Source: DASQYE01 sp036389315 (lineage in GTDB: Bacteria > Acidobacteriota > Blastocatellia > Pyrinomonadales > Pyrinomonadaceae). Taken from it: a stretch of 64,000 nucleotides of DNA. The position numbers were made by a program, and so were the translations under genes. The stretch is taken from positions 62,001-126,000 of the forward strand of contig DASVQF010000039.1 in NCBI GenBank assembly GCA_036389315.1. The letters run 5' to 3'. This document shows, in pieces, positions 7,948-17,300 of this stretch. Position 1 is the first letter of the stretch; each line of letters begins with the position of its first letter. Under the pieces are notes generated by a model, which had not been told where the DNA came from, ran no database searches, and saw nothing but the letters and a program-made list of their open reading frames with translations.

Positions 7948-8928
7948 TCAAGAAGCGTACTGCCGACCCTGGCGCTCCGCGCTTTCAAAGCGCGCGGCCT
8001 CCTGCCGGCTGCGACGGTAGAGCGTGTAGCCGAACCAGAGCCCGTAGAAGAAAAGGAGCATGACGATTGCGCTCACGACCGCGGCCACTGTCGATTCCGT
8101 GATCTTGCGAACGACGACGAAGAGGTCTCCGGACATGCCCAAAGCGAGCGGAATCATCGCGAGCAGGAGCAGGCGGCTGGCGAAGCGATGAAAATGCTCT
8201 GTCTGTTCGCCCTTCTCGACGATGCGATGGTAGGCCGCAGGCGTCATCAGCAGCACGACGCTCAGAGCGATCAAGGCGAGGCTCAAGAGATGCACGTATC
8301 TTGAGGAGAGGGGCAGTTTCTCGAAGGCTTCCATTAACGTTGTGACGAACTGGAACCCGAGCAAAGCCTGCGCGCCCGGCAGCACGACCCTGATCTCCGT
8401 CAAAGCCTGATTGATCTTATCCTTCGTCTGCGTGCCCTCTGAGGACTCCCGCTCTTTCTTCTCGGATTTCATCTGCTCCTCCTTGATCTCCGGCTCGCGC
8501 TTAGACTTGCTCAGAGCCTCCAGGCCGTACCAGAAAAAGAGCGCCACGAGCGTCATCATCAGACCGCCGGCGATGGCCGCCCCGCGCCCGAACAGTTGGC
8601 CCACGGCGACGTAGAGGTCTATGCCGAAGGCCAGCGCGAAAGGCATCAGCGCCAGCCCCAGGATGTTTGACGTGAAGCTGTGAACGTCGTGCGTATCCTC
8701 GCCGTCCCGCACGATGCGGTGATAGGAGCCCGTCGCCATAATCAGCGCGATGGCGATGAGCATCAGGTAGAGCCCGCACAGCTTCAGATATTGCGAGGAG
8801 GGGGGAAGCTTCTCGAAGCCCGGCTCGAAGAAGGAGCGATACTGAAAGCCCAGCAGTACTTGAGCGCCGAGGATGAGCATGCGGCCCTCGTCGAGCGCAG
8901 TCTTGATCTTGTCCTTGAGCTTGGCCAT
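7948..8928 (-). CDS. Membrane protein with two tandem DUF6328 domains
   Basis: 326 residues made of two homologous halves. First half: ILGAQVLLGFQYRSFFEPGF, FEKLPPSSQYLKL, SYHRIVRDGEDTHD. Second half: LPGAQALLGFQFVTTLMEAF, FEKLPLSSRYVHL, AYHRIVEKGEQTEH. Each has about four membrane spans. A charged Glu/Lys/Arg hinge separates them (residues about 150-185). DUF6328 proteins are usually about 160 residues with one copy, so this is an internal duplication or fusion that keeps both N-termini on the cytoplasmic side. Function unknown. The start is fixed by GAGGGGGG about 8 nt upstream of the ATG at 8928. Confidence 0.82.
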   Translation of the reverse strand: MAKLKDKIKTALDEGRMLILGAQVLLGFQYRSFFEPGFEKLPPSSQYLKLCGLYLMLIAIALIMATGSYHRIVRDGEDTHDVHSFTSNILGLALMPFALAFGIDLYVAVGQLFGRGAAIAGGLMMTLVALFFWYGLEALSKSKREPEIKEEQMKSEKKERESSEGTQTKDKINQALTEIRVVLPGAQALLGFQFVTTLMEAFEKLPLSSRYVHLLSLALIALSVVLLMTPAAYHRIVEKGEQTEHFHRFASRLLLLAMIPLALGMSGDLFVVVRKITESTVAAVVSAIVMLLFFYGLWFGYTLYRRSRQEAARFESAERQGRQYAS

Positions 8929-9038
8929 CTCACGCCCCCCTCTGTTCTGATGCCATCTCTGCCAGCTTCGACCCCGATTATACGCTCGCTCGCAGCCTGC
9001 ACAAACATAATTTAGAGCCGTCGCCGTGACGGTGGCAG

Positions 9039-10715
9039 CTAATCATTTGTATCGAAGCCGCGCCCCGTGCCGCTCTGCTCGAACGGAGACGGGTAAAGCT
9101 GCGGGCACGCGACGGCTCGCATTTCGGGCGTGCGCTCCTCTATCAGCTTGAGCGCCACGGCGCGCGAGCGATTCCAGGATCGCCAGTCCTGGCGTCCCAA
9201 CTCGTCGTATCGCCTGAGCAAGCCGGTCGTCACCATGCACTGATCGTAATGGTTCATGGCGGGCAGCGCCTCTACGAGCGCGGGCACGGCGTCCGCGCTC
9301 AGGCTGGAGACGTAGAGCGAATCGAAGCTGCGGCCCGCGCGCGCCTGTGCGATGTTGGTGCGAACGATCAGCGCATCGGGGTTGATGACGTGCAGCGCGG
9401 CCGTCATCAGAAATGCTGTGATGAGCGCGCCGTACATGAACCTTTCGCGCTCTCCGCGCAGGACAGTCAACACGAACCAGACGAAGACCAGCGCCAGCCA
9501 AGCCATGAAAGCCGTCGTATAGACGCGCAGCTCCGTCAGGCCATACTCGCTCTGGTAGAGACGCATGCGCCCCACGGCCGAAGCCATGATGACGAACAGG
9601 AGCAGGATTTTGCAGCCCGCCAGCGCGCGAAAGATTCGCTCGTGCAGCGGATTATCTTTGCGCAGCAGCCAGTGCGCGGCCAGCAGCAGAGGCAGCACCA
9701 GGGCCGCCACCGTCACTAGCTCGAAGAATCCGCGCCGCGCGTACTCGGCATAGGTCAGGCCCGTGGAGGCTTGCACCCATGCCGCGCCGCCGAAAAAGTA
9801 GCGCACCTGCACGACGACGAATGAGAGAAAGAGCAGGTTCAAGAGGCCGAGCACGACGCCTATCTCGACAATCCCCATCCGCAGCCGAGCAGCAACAGCA
9901 GCGCCCGGCGAAGCCTGCGACACCGCGCCCTCCGTAACATAGCCGCTCGCCCCTGTCACACCTTGCGCGTCCTGGCCCACGTTGAGGGGCATGACGGGCA
10001 TGTGCTCGGCCACCAGCCAGCTCTCTTCCCCCAAGATCATGCCGCGCAAGTACCCCCCGACAACCCAGACGAAGAAGAGCACCATGAATGTGTGCGTGAA
10101 CAGGTTGTTCACATTCAGATGCAAGCTGTTGTTGACCAGGCCCTCGAAGACTGCGTCGGCCGCCATGAAGAGCAGGCCGAAGACCAAGAGAAGCGGGGCG
10201 GCTATGATGAGTCCGCGCACGACCGCCAGCACGTGCCGCGACCAGCGTCCACGCGGTATCTCTTTCCAGCGCACGTCCACCAGCACCAGGGGAAAGAAAC
10301 CGAAGAGCGCGTTGACCGCGGCAAACCCGACTCCGAGGACGTAGTCCAACAGGCCCGCCAGGCGTATCCTCTTCGCGCCCGCGCGCCAGGACAGCAGGGA
10401 GAGCGCCAGGAGCAGCGCCAGGAAATCGAGCGACTTCAAAGTCATCGAATCTCGCCAGGCGAAAGCAGCCGCGAAGAAGAGCACAGACAAGACGAGCCAC
10501 CGCCCCTCTTCTTTGAAGAATGGGCCAGCGTCGCCGCTGCTGCTACTGCTCCTGCGCCAGCGCGCTCTCAAAGCGACGACGGCAGCCGCCAGAGCGCCTG
10601 CCCACAGCAGGACGTTTATGCCCCACGGCACGGCACGCAAGAGCAGGTCTGCCAGCAGCCCCAGCACCACCGCCGCCTCCAAACAATCGAGCCCCTTCTT
10701 CGTTCTTTCATTCAT
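9039..10715 (-). CDS. DUF4173-domain polytopic membrane protein
   Basis: 558 residues with about 10-12 hydrophobic spans in the first 440. The DUF4173 signature is VVLGLLNLLFLSFVVVQVRY followed by FFGGAAWVQ and TGLTYAEYARRGFFELVTVA. The C-terminal 120 residues are soluble (YVSSLSADAVPALVEALPAM...). It lies downstream of a winged-helix gene and a small membrane protein gene on the same strand. DUF4153/DUF4173 proteins are frequent neighbours of small DNA-binding regulators, which suggests regulation by that gene. Biochemical role unknown. Start supported by GAGAGGTG 5 nt before the ATG. Confidence 0.85.
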   Translation of the reverse strand: MNERTKKGLDCLEAAVVLGLLADLLLRAVPWGINVLLWAGALAAAVVALRARWRRSSSSSGDAGPFFKEEGRWLVLSVLFFAAAFAWRDSMTLKSLDFLALLLALSLLSWRAGAKRIRLAGLLDYVLGVGFAAVNALFGFFPLVLVDVRWKEIPRGRWSRHVLAVVRGLIIAAPLLLVFGLLFMAADAVFEGLVNNSLHLNVNNLFTHTFMVLFFVWVVGGYLRGMILGEESWLVAEHMPVMPLNVGQDAQGVTGASGYVTEGAVSQASPGAAVAARLRMGIVEIGVVLGLLNLLFLSFVVVQVRYFFGGAAWVQASTGLTYAEYARRGFFELVTVAALVLPLLLAAHWLLRKDNPLHERIFRALAGCKILLLFVIMASAVGRMRLYQSEYGLTELRVYTTAFMAWLALVFVWFVLTVLRGERERFMYGALITAFLMTAALHVINPDALIVRTNIAQARAGRSFDSLYVSSLSADAVPALVEALPAMNHYDQCMVTTGLLRRYDELGRQDWRSWNRSRAVALKLIEERTPEMRAVACPQLYPSPFEQSGTGRGFDTND

Positions 10716-10763
10716 GATTGCACCTCTCCCTCGGCGCTTGCGAGACGAGGAGTCTTAAAGCGA

Positions 10764-10776
10764 TTTGCATTGCAAA
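10764..10776. promoter_or_regulatory. 13-bp dyad, possible operator in front of the DUF4173 gene
   Basis: TTTGCATTGCAAA is a perfect dyad apart from its centre base. It lies 49 bp upstream of the DUF4173 ATG, between that gene and the winged-helix regulator. Winged-helix proteins of this size bind such sites as dimers. That this regulator binds here is inference from position. Confidence 0.4.
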
Positions 10777-10786
10777 GCAGCCGGGC

Positions 10787-10814
10787 AAAAAAAGCGCGCA
10801 GCCCTTCAGCGCGC
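10787..10814 (-). terminator. Intrinsic terminator overlapping the regulator's stop codon
   Basis: GCGCGC (10814-10809) and GCGCGC (10799-10794) form a stem whose 9-nt loop contains the TGA stop of the winged-helix gene. Seven T residues follow on the minus strand (10793-10787). This is the only intrinsic terminator I see whose stem starts inside coding sequence, and it should insulate the DUF4173 gene downstream. Confidence 0.65.
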
Positions 10815-11201
10815 GCGCATAGTCTGAATCAGAGCCTCCATGTGATCCAGGTAGCGTTCGAGCGCGCGACGCCCCGCAGCCGTCAAGCGATACTCTGTCT
10901 TGGGCATGCGCCCCTCGAAAGACTTGGTGCAGGTGATGTACTCTGCCTCCTCAAGCTTGCGGGCGTGGACGCTCAAATTCCCGTCCGTGGTCTTCAACAG
11001 CTCCTTCAGGTCTATGAACGTGAGCGAGTCGTTGACGGCCAGCGCGCTCACTATCCCGAGGCGCAGCCGCTCGTGAATGAGCCGGTCAAAGGCCGGCGGC
11101 CCCGCCTCTTCTTCCCGTGCCTGCACGCCCCTCAGGAGGCGCGCCTCTCCTCGTTTCTTCTGCTGATCCTGTTTTCTCAGCGCGTTTTGTTTAGCCACCA
11201 T
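10806..11201 (-). CDS. Winged-helix transcriptional regulator
   Basis: 131 residues. Residues about 40-120 form a winged helix of the type in which LKELLKTTDGNLSVHARKLE is the recognition region and EGRMPKTEYRLTAAGRRALE is the wing plus following helix. It is close to the HTH_27 (ArsR/MarR-like) group that typically pairs with membrane proteins. The first 40 residues are very basic and unstructured. The gene overlaps the end of the upstream membrane protein gene by 11 nt, so translation is probably coupled. It likely controls its own operon or the DUF4173 gene. The effector is unknown. Confidence 0.82.
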   Translation of the reverse strand: MVAKQNALRKQDQQKKRGEARLLRGVQAREEEAGPPAFDRLIHERLRLGIVSALAVNDSLTFIDLKELLKTTDGNLSVHARKLEEAEYITCTKSFEGRMPKTEYRLTAAGRRALERYLDHMEALIQTMRAR

Positions 11202-11742
11202 GCCTCCTCGCGATAATGATGCCGAAGACGATGTGCAGAACGCCGAACCCGGCGGCCATCCAGTAGTTGGCCCAGGACGCCGGACTGAAAAGGGCCAGCG
11301 CCCCGAACAGCATAAAACAGAGCCCCATCACCGGAACTATTCTGACTGAGAAGGCCCCGCCCGTGACGATCCCAGTCCCGTAGAGCAGGAGCCACATCCC
11401 CGGAATGGCGTCCGTCAGATGCGCCCTGTAGAGCGGAACCGTCAGCAAAGCTCCGGCGAAGAGCGGCGGGGCCAGGCCCATAACCACTTTCCGGCCCGGC
11501 GCTGAAAGCAGCGGCGTCTCTAAAGCATGAGCTTTGCGACGCATGGCCCAGCCCGAGATGATGAGCGACAGCAATGCTTCCGTGAACCAGACGGCGAGCC
11601 AGGACAGCGCGCTTCTTTGTCTTGCCGCCAGCAGGCTCGCCACAATCGCCGTCGCCCCCGTGGCGACCTGGGCCCACCCCGACACGGCCGTAAAAGCAGA
11701 GGCGCGCTCCATCGTCTCGCGTATGAAGCGCAGGTTGTCCAT
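11191..11742 (-). CDS. Small polytopic membrane protein of unknown function
   Basis: About 183 residues from the ATG at 11742, with four to six hydrophobic spans (GMWLLLYGTGIVTGGAFSV; PVMGLCFMLFGALALFS). It begins MDNLRFIRETMERASAF. The same frame continues upstream to a TTG at 11850, but that codon coincides with a TTGACA -35 box. An intermediate TTG at 11757 (reading LHERAMD) has AAGGAG 12 nt upstream and is a real alternative, so the start is unresolved. The stop overlaps the winged-helix gene. Such membrane protein plus regulator pairs are common in acidobacteria, but no role is known. Confidence 0.72.
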   Translation of the reverse strand: MDNLRFIRETMERASAFTAVSGWAQVATGATAIVASLLAARQRSALSWLAVWFTEALLSLIISGWAMRRKAHALETPLLSAPGRKVVMGLAPPLFAGALLTVPLYRAHLTDAIPGMWLLLYGTGIVTGGAFSVRIVPVMGLCFMLFGALALFSPASWANYWMAAGFGVLHIVFGIIIARRHGG

Positions 11743-11822
11743 CGCCCGCTCATGCAAAGCCGGCGGCTGCTCCTTACTATCCGGAACGGGACGCAGATGA
11801 TGAATGGTCGCCACGAGCGCCA

Positions 11823-11850
11823 ATATCACACCCGGCACGATATTTGTCAA
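11823..11850 (-). promoter_or_regulatory. Sigma70-type promoter for the membrane protein and regulator operon
   Basis: Minus strand TTGACA (11850-11845), 16-bp spacer, TGATAT (11828-11823), or GATATT at 17 bp. It predicts a start near 11816 and a leader of about 60-75 nt. It overlaps the longest possible N-terminus of the downstream gene and so argues for a shorter protein. Confidence 0.5.
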
Positions 11851-11880
11851 GTACTTTGATCGGCAAAGCGAACGGGCCCA

Positions 11881-11910
11881 TGAAAGGGGCGCATTGCGCT
11901 CGCCCTTTCA
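11881..11910 (-). terminator. Hairpin after the CapA-like gene
   Basis: TGAAAGGGGCG (11881-11891) pairs with CGCCCTTTCA (11901-11910) with one bulged G. It lies 19 nt past the stop of the CapA-like gene. No U-run follows on the minus strand, so termination is inferred only from the position. Confidence 0.4.
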
Positions 11911-11928
11911 AGGCTTCCGCCTTGCTGC

Positions 11929-13068
11929 TCAGGTTTGAGGCGGTGTGATCGTGCCGTCGTCCGCGATGCGCGGGGCGTTCGGGCCGAAGTCGTCCAGGGA
12001 GAGCTGGCGGATGACGGGGATGACCGTGCGGTACCTATCGAGGCGCGGGCCGCCCGGCTTGGTCTGCAAGGCCGGATGAATCTTGCCGCCGAGAAACTCT
12101 CCGTTCGGTGCGATGCTCACTTCCAGGATGAGCGAGAGGCTGGTGGGCCCAACGAGCTGGAATTTCCCGTACGTGGCGAAGTTGCCGAGCGAGTAGGCGA
12201 TCAGCCGGTCACGATAGAGTTCCAGGCCGCGTACGACGTGCGGCCCGTGGCCGATGACTATGTCCGCGCCCGCGTCTATGACGGCGTGAGTGAACTTGCG
12301 CAGGTCGCCGCGCGCTTCGCCCAGATAGACTTCGGGCCCATTGGGCACATGCTGGTTAGTGGGCCCTTCGGCCCCGCCGTGGAAGGAGACGATCACCAGG
12401 TCAGCGCGGGCAGCAGCGTTTGCGACGGCTCTCCTGGCGGTTTCGACATCGTTCAGATTATAAGAGACGTTATTGGTGGCGAAGGCGACGACGGCGACAC
12501 GGCGGCCCTTGACGTTGAGGTAGGCTGTGTCTGTGGTGTCCGCGCCTGCGTGAGCAATCCCGAGGCTATCGAGCACGCGCTTGGAGCTTTCGCGCCCTTC
12601 CGAGCCGAAATCCGAGGCGTGATTATTTGCCAGGCTCATGATGTCGAAGCCTGCGTCCTTGAGATGCTTGCCGTAGCGCGTCGGCACGCGAAAAGAGAAG
12701 CAGCGCGTAGAGCGCGGCCCGCACTTGGCCGTCGTGCCGCCTTCGAGCATCGGCCCTTCGAGGTTTCCGAAGGCAAGGTCTGCGGCCGAGAGAATCGGCG
12801 TCACTTCCTTGAGCAGCGTCGCGCCGTCTTCGGGCGGAAGCGAGCTTGCGTCCGGGTAGGTTGACCCGAGCATGATGTCGCCGACGGCTGCGATGGAGAT
12901 GCTACGAGCGGCGGCGGGCGGCGCGGGTGAGACCTGCACGACGGGCGCGGGCGCGGCCGAATAGACGCGCTCCGGCTGGGCTTTGCTGCTGGTGCAGCCC
13001 AGGGGGATCAGAAGAGCGACTATAGATAAGAGGACAGAAATAACGGTCAGCGATTGACGAACAAACAT
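11929..13068 (-). CDS. CapA-family lipoprotein (poly-gamma-glutamate synthesis protein-like metallophosphatase fold)
   Basis: 379 residues from the ATG at 13068. GGAG lies 10 nt upstream. An earlier in-frame start at 13128 would put a charged extension ahead of the signal sequence. The N-terminus is a lipoprotein signal ending LLIPLGC, with Cys about residue 25 as the lipidation site. The CapA/PGA_cap domain starts at about residue 55 with AAVGDIMLGS, then FGNLEGPML, NNHASDFG, SFHGGAEGP and IGHGPHVVRG. These match the metal-ligand blocks of the calcineurin-like fold. CapA itself takes part in poly-gamma-glutamate capsule export in Bacillus, but acidobacteria carry many lone copies and no capB/capC lies here. 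The substrate is therefore unknown. Expected location is the outer face of the inner membrane or the periplasm. Confidence 0.87.
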   Translation of the reverse strand: MFVRQSLTVISVLLSIVALLIPLGCTSSKAQPERVYSAAPAPVVQVSPAPPAAARSISIAAVGDIMLGSTYPDASSLPPEDGATLLKEVTPILSAADLAFGNLEGPMLEGGTTAKCGPRSTRCFSFRVPTRYGKHLKDAGFDIMSLANNHASDFGSEGRESSKRVLDSLGIAHAGADTTDTAYLNVKGRRVAVVAFATNNVSYNLNDVETARRAVANAAARADLVIVSFHGGAEGPTNQHVPNGPEVYLGEARGDLRKFTHAVIDAGADIVIGHGPHVVRGLELYRDRLIAYSLGNFATYGKFQLVGPTSLSLILEVSIAPNGEFLGGKIHPALQTKPGGPRLDRYRTVIPVIRQLSLDDFGPNAPRIADDGTITPPQT

Positions 13069-13232
13069 GCTATGAAGTCTCCGGACTACTCTGTTGATCC
13101 TGACGGGTAGCGACCTTGAAAAGTGCATCAGGGATGAGAGCGGCGATGGCGGCGGAAGCGCCTTTGGCCCGCCGCCCAGGGATTATACATGCATTCGGCG
13201 GGTTTACGCGAGAAGGCATCAACGCAAAGATC

Positions 13233-14231
13233 TCAACTCAAACGTTCGGCGACGCGCGCGGGGATTTCGGCTCCTCTTTTGGCGGCGGCCATCAACTGTT
13301 GATAAGTCTTGTAATGCGACCTGGCTTCCGCTTTTCTGTTCAGGGCCCAGAGCGAATCCGCTAGGTTAAGGTGGGCGACGGCACGCGCGGGCTCGGCTGC
13401 GAGGACGGCCGAGAAGACGTTGACGGCCTCCTGGTTCTCTCCCGACTGTTGCAGGAAGTAGCCGTAATCGTTGAGCGCATAAACATAGTCGCCCGCGCTC
13501 AGCTCACGTTCTTTCCATGCCTGTATCCACGCGTCGGGCCTTTTCCGCAGAGGCTCGTCGGCGCTCACTATGCGGTTGAGCTGAACCGTTACGTCGAACA
13601 TTAATGAGAGGCGCAGGGCTGCATCGCGCGAGCGCCCGAGCTTGAAGAGGCGCGTGGCGGCCGTGTGCCCGCGCTTGATGGCTCGGGCGAACAGCTCGCT
13701 GTCAATGTAGGCGTAAGGGTACATGACATAGACTTCGCCTTCGGCCGGATCGTTGCTCAGGAAGCGAGAGAGAGCCTTTGTGCCTCCCTCTTCCGCCGCG
13801 CGGATCATCCTTTCTATAACCTCTGCCGAAGGGTCTTCGTGTCGCGTGCGCCTGTAGGTGAGCCTGCGGCCGTCCCACGAAAAAGTTTGAATGACCTCGG
13901 CGGCCGAGAAAGGCAACTGCGAATGAAGCTCTACCGTGCGCCCTTTGCACTCGACGTAGGTCTTGGCCTTGTTGACATCCTCGCGCAGCGGAAAGCTCTT
14001 CTTCCAAACAACTGCGCGCCCCTTCGTCCCGACCAGTTGAACATCGTCATTTTCCCTGACGACGACGAAGACCTGAGAGGCTCCCGCGAGCGGCGCATTC
14101 ACGCAAAGCTCCGCCGACTCGCCGCCGAGAGCAGAAGCAGCAGCCGCCTCGTCGTCCTGCGCCCGAACCACAGCGGCCAGCAGCATGACTGTCATGCTGG
14201 CACAGATGAAGAGCCTGTTGATTCTTCTCAT
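13233..14231 (-). CDS. Secreted TPR-containing protein of unknown function
   Basis: About 332 residues. Signal peptide at the N-terminus (RLFICASMTVMLLAAVVRAQ). A beta-rich region of about 90 residues follows (VFVVVRENDDVQLVGTKGRA), then helices. The last 100 residues contain TPR-like helices (AGDYVYALNDYGYFLQQSGE; AVNVFSAVLAAEPARAVAHL; ADSLWALNRKAEARSHYKTY). The start at 14231 is chosen because the upstream in-frame codon at 14261 lies in the 23-bp palindrome and would add a charged prefix before the signal peptide. No enzyme motif. Possibly a scaffold or envelope protein. Confidence 0.75.
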   Translation of the reverse strand: MRRINRLFICASMTVMLLAAVVRAQDDEAAAASALGGESAELCVNAPLAGASQVFVVVRENDDVQLVGTKGRAVVWKKSFPLREDVNKAKTYVECKGRTVELHSQLPFSAAEVIQTFSWDGRRLTYRRTRHEDPSAEVIERMIRAAEEGGTKALSRFLSNDPAEGEVYVMYPYAYIDSELFARAIKRGHTAATRLFKLGRSRDAALRLSLMFDVTVQLNRIVSADEPLRKRPDAWIQAWKERELSAGDYVYALNDYGYFLQQSGENQEAVNVFSAVLAAEPARAVAHLNLADSLWALNRKAEARSHYKTYQQLMAAAKRGAEIPARVAERLS

Positions 14232-14253
14232 ATAAAGACGGTCGCAAAGAGAC

Positions 14254-14305
14254 AATCTCATCCATGATGGCGGAGCTTAATTGCTCCGCCATCATGGATG
14301 AGATT
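14254..14305. repeat. 23-bp perfect inverted repeat between kgd and the TPR gene
   Basis: The left arm 14254-14276 and right arm 14283-14305 are exact reverse complements over 23 bp with a 6-nt spacer (TTAATT). The arm starts AATCTCATCCATGATGGCGG. It lies 54 nt after the kgd stop on the minus strand and 22 nt before the next start. On the minus strand GTCTCTTTG follows, so there is no clean U-run. It could be the kgd terminator, a 3' stabiliser or a mobile palindromic element. Its arms are not made of heptamer words, unlike the other intergenic hairpins here. Confidence 0.85.
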
Positions 14306-14359
14306 GACGCCTTCGCTCGCGCGATTTTGCCGAGAGACAGGACGGCTGCGGCGACTCTC

Positions 14360-17300
14360 TCAGGACGAAGCGGGCGCGGCGTTCTCCTTAGTGCTTGCGC
14401 CGGAGATGAAGGCCGCGTCCGATTCCGTCAGGGCTTGATCGACGAGGTGTCGCTGTTCAAGCTCGTGTATGGTGTAAGAGCCGGTCGAGGGGCTGGCCGA
14501 GGCGGCGCGCCCGACGTAGTAGGGACGGGCGCAACCCGGCAGCAGGTTCATCAGGCGCGGCTCGACGAACGTCCAGCCGCCCATGTTACGGGGCTCTTCC
14601 TGGGCCCACACAAGCTGCGTGGCGTTCGGGTAGGAGCTGAAAATCTCTCGCAAAGCGGATTCGGGAAACGGGTAGAACTGTTCGAGTCGCACAATCGCCA
14701 CATGCTCGTCGCCGGACTTCTTACGCCCGGCGTTAAGGTCGTAATAGACCTTGCCGCTACAGAGCACTATGCGCCGCACGTTCTCGCGCGAGCCCGTGAG
14801 CTGCGCATCGTCTATGACGGGACGAAAGCCGCCCGTCGTCAGCTCCTCAACGCTTGAGGTCGCGGCCGGGAGCCTGAGCAGGCTCTTTGGCGTCATGATG
14901 ACGAGCGGGCGACGGGTCTCCTGTTTGACCTGGCGGCGCAGGAGATGAAAGTACTGCGCGGGCGTGGTCGGGTAACAGACCTGTAGATTGTTCTCGGCGC
15001 AGAGATCCAGGTAACGCTCAAGGCGTGCGCTCGAATGCTCCGGCCCCTGCCCCTCGTAGCCATGCGGCAGGAGCATCGTGAGACGAGATTTCTGTTGCCA
15101 CTTATCTTCCGAGGCGGCGATGTACTGGTCTATGATGACCTGCGCGCCGTTGGCGAAATCCCCGAACTGCGCCTCCCACATCACCAGGCCCTCCTGCTCT
15201 ATGACGGAGTAGCCGTACTCGAACCCGAGCACGCCCTGCTCTGACAGGGAGCTATCGAAGACCTCGAAGACGGCGTGCGCGTTCACCTCGCTTCGCAGTT
15301 GAGAGAGCGGCGTCCAGGGCTCGCCGGTCTGCGTGTCGTACATGACGGCGTGGCGCTGGCTGAAGGTTCCGCGACCCGAGTCCTGGCCGCTCAGGCGCAC
15401 GCGCTTGCCTTCCAGCACCAGCGAGCCGAAGGCTATGGCCTCGGCAAAAGCCCAGTCCAGAGGCGCAGCGCCTTCGCCCATCTTGGCCCGCCGCGCGAGT
15501 TGGCCGACCATCTTCGGATTGATATGGAATCCTTCGGGCACGACGGAGATTTTATGAGCGATGGAGCGCACCAGCTCGGCGTCCAGGCCCGTCTCCAACA
15601 CGACGGAGCCGTCCTCTTCCTTGACGGGCGGCGGCAACTGCGTGACGGGGGCTTTCTGCGCGACGATCTGCTTGGCGCGCTCAAGCGTCGCCTCGTAACT
15701 TTCAACGCGCTGTTTGATGAGCCCGTTGACCTCCTCTTCCGTCAAGACGCCTTCGCGTATGAGACGGTCGGCGTACTTGGCCCGCACGCCCGGATGCGCC
15801 TTGACGCGCGCGTACATCAAAGGCTGCGTGTAGCTCGGCTCGTCGCCCTCGTTATGTCCGAGGCGGCGGAAGCCCACCACGTCGAGCACCACGTCCTTGT
15901 TGAACTCCTGGCGATAATCTAGAGCGATTTGAAGCACGCGGTAGGCCGCCTCGGGGTCGTCGCCGTTGATGTGGAAGATGGGCAGTTGCGTCATCCGCGC
16001 CACGTCCGTCGAGTAGATGGTCGAGCGTCCCTTCTCAGGCGAAGTGGTGAAGCCTATCTGGTTGTTGATGATGATATGAATGGTTCCGCCTGTGCGGTAG
16101 CCGTGAAGCTCCGCCAGGTTCAGGGTCTCCATCACTATGCCCTGCCCGGCGAAGGCCGCGTCGCCGTGCAGGAGTACAGGCAGCACGCGATCAATCGTCT
16201 CTTCGCGCGGCGCGTCGCGCGCGTCCTGCTTGGCCCTGACCATGCCTTCGACGACGGGGTCAACGAATTCGAGGTGGCTCGGATTGGGCGAAAGCGTGAG
16301 TCGTACTTTGCGCCCGCTCTTGGTCTCGCGCTCGCTCATAGCGCCCTGGTGATACTTCACGTCGCCTTCGTCTGCGGGGAAGTTCGGATGCACAGAGCCC
16401 TCGAAGGAGGTGAAGATGCGCTCGGCCATGAACTCGCCGATGATGTTGGTCAAGACGTTCAAGCGGCCGCGATGGGCCATCCCCATCGTGATGTCTTCGA
16501 CGCCGCGCTCGCCCGCGCCTTCGATCAGTTGATCGAGAAGCGGAATGATCGTTTCCATCCCTTCGATGGAGAATCTCTTCTGGCCCAAATATTTCGTGTG
16601 CAGGAAACGCTCGAACTGCTCGGCGCAGATGAGCTTCCACAAGAGCTGTTTCTTGACTTCGGCGGGGATGGGCTGGGGCTCGACGAACTGCCAGCGAATG
16701 GCGTCTCTGATCCAGAGTTTCTGCTCCTTGCTCTGGATGTGGCGGTACTCTATGCCGACCTTGCCGCAGTAGGCGCGGTGCAGGATGTCCAGAATCTCGC
16801 GCAGCGTGGCGCTCTCTTTGCCCGCCAGGCCGCCCGTGATAAAGACGCGATCCAAATCCCAGATCGTCAGCCCGTAACTCTCCATGTCCAGCTCCGGATG
16901 ATACAGCAGGGGCATGGCGTGCAAGGGGTCTATGTCTGCCATCAGGTGGCCGCGCACGCGATAGGCGTTGATGAGTTCCAGGACGCGCGCCTGCTTGATG
17001 ACCTGAGAGCGCGCATGATCGCCGCCCAAAAGCGCCGGGTTGCGGTCAATAGACCAGCGCATCGGCGGATAAGCAATATCCAGGTCGCGGAATATCTCGT
17101 CGTAGAAGTCGTGTTGGCCCAGGAGCAGCTCGTGTACGCGCGCCAGAAAAGCGCCCGACTCCGCGCCCTGTATGACGCGGTGATCGTAAGTGCTGCTGAT
17201 GGTCATGGCCTTGCTGATGCCGAGCTGCGAGAGGGCCTCCGGGGCCATCGCCTGATATTCGGCCGGATACTCAATCGCGCCGGTGGCGACGATCAAGCTC

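Noticed and set aside
9963..11216. 417-codon frame on the + strand
   Set aside because: Overlaps two well-supported minus-strand genes and a terminator; no recognisable domain.
14047..14857. Matching short frames on both strands at the palindrome
   Set aside because: Their similarity is a result of the inverted repeat, not protein homology.
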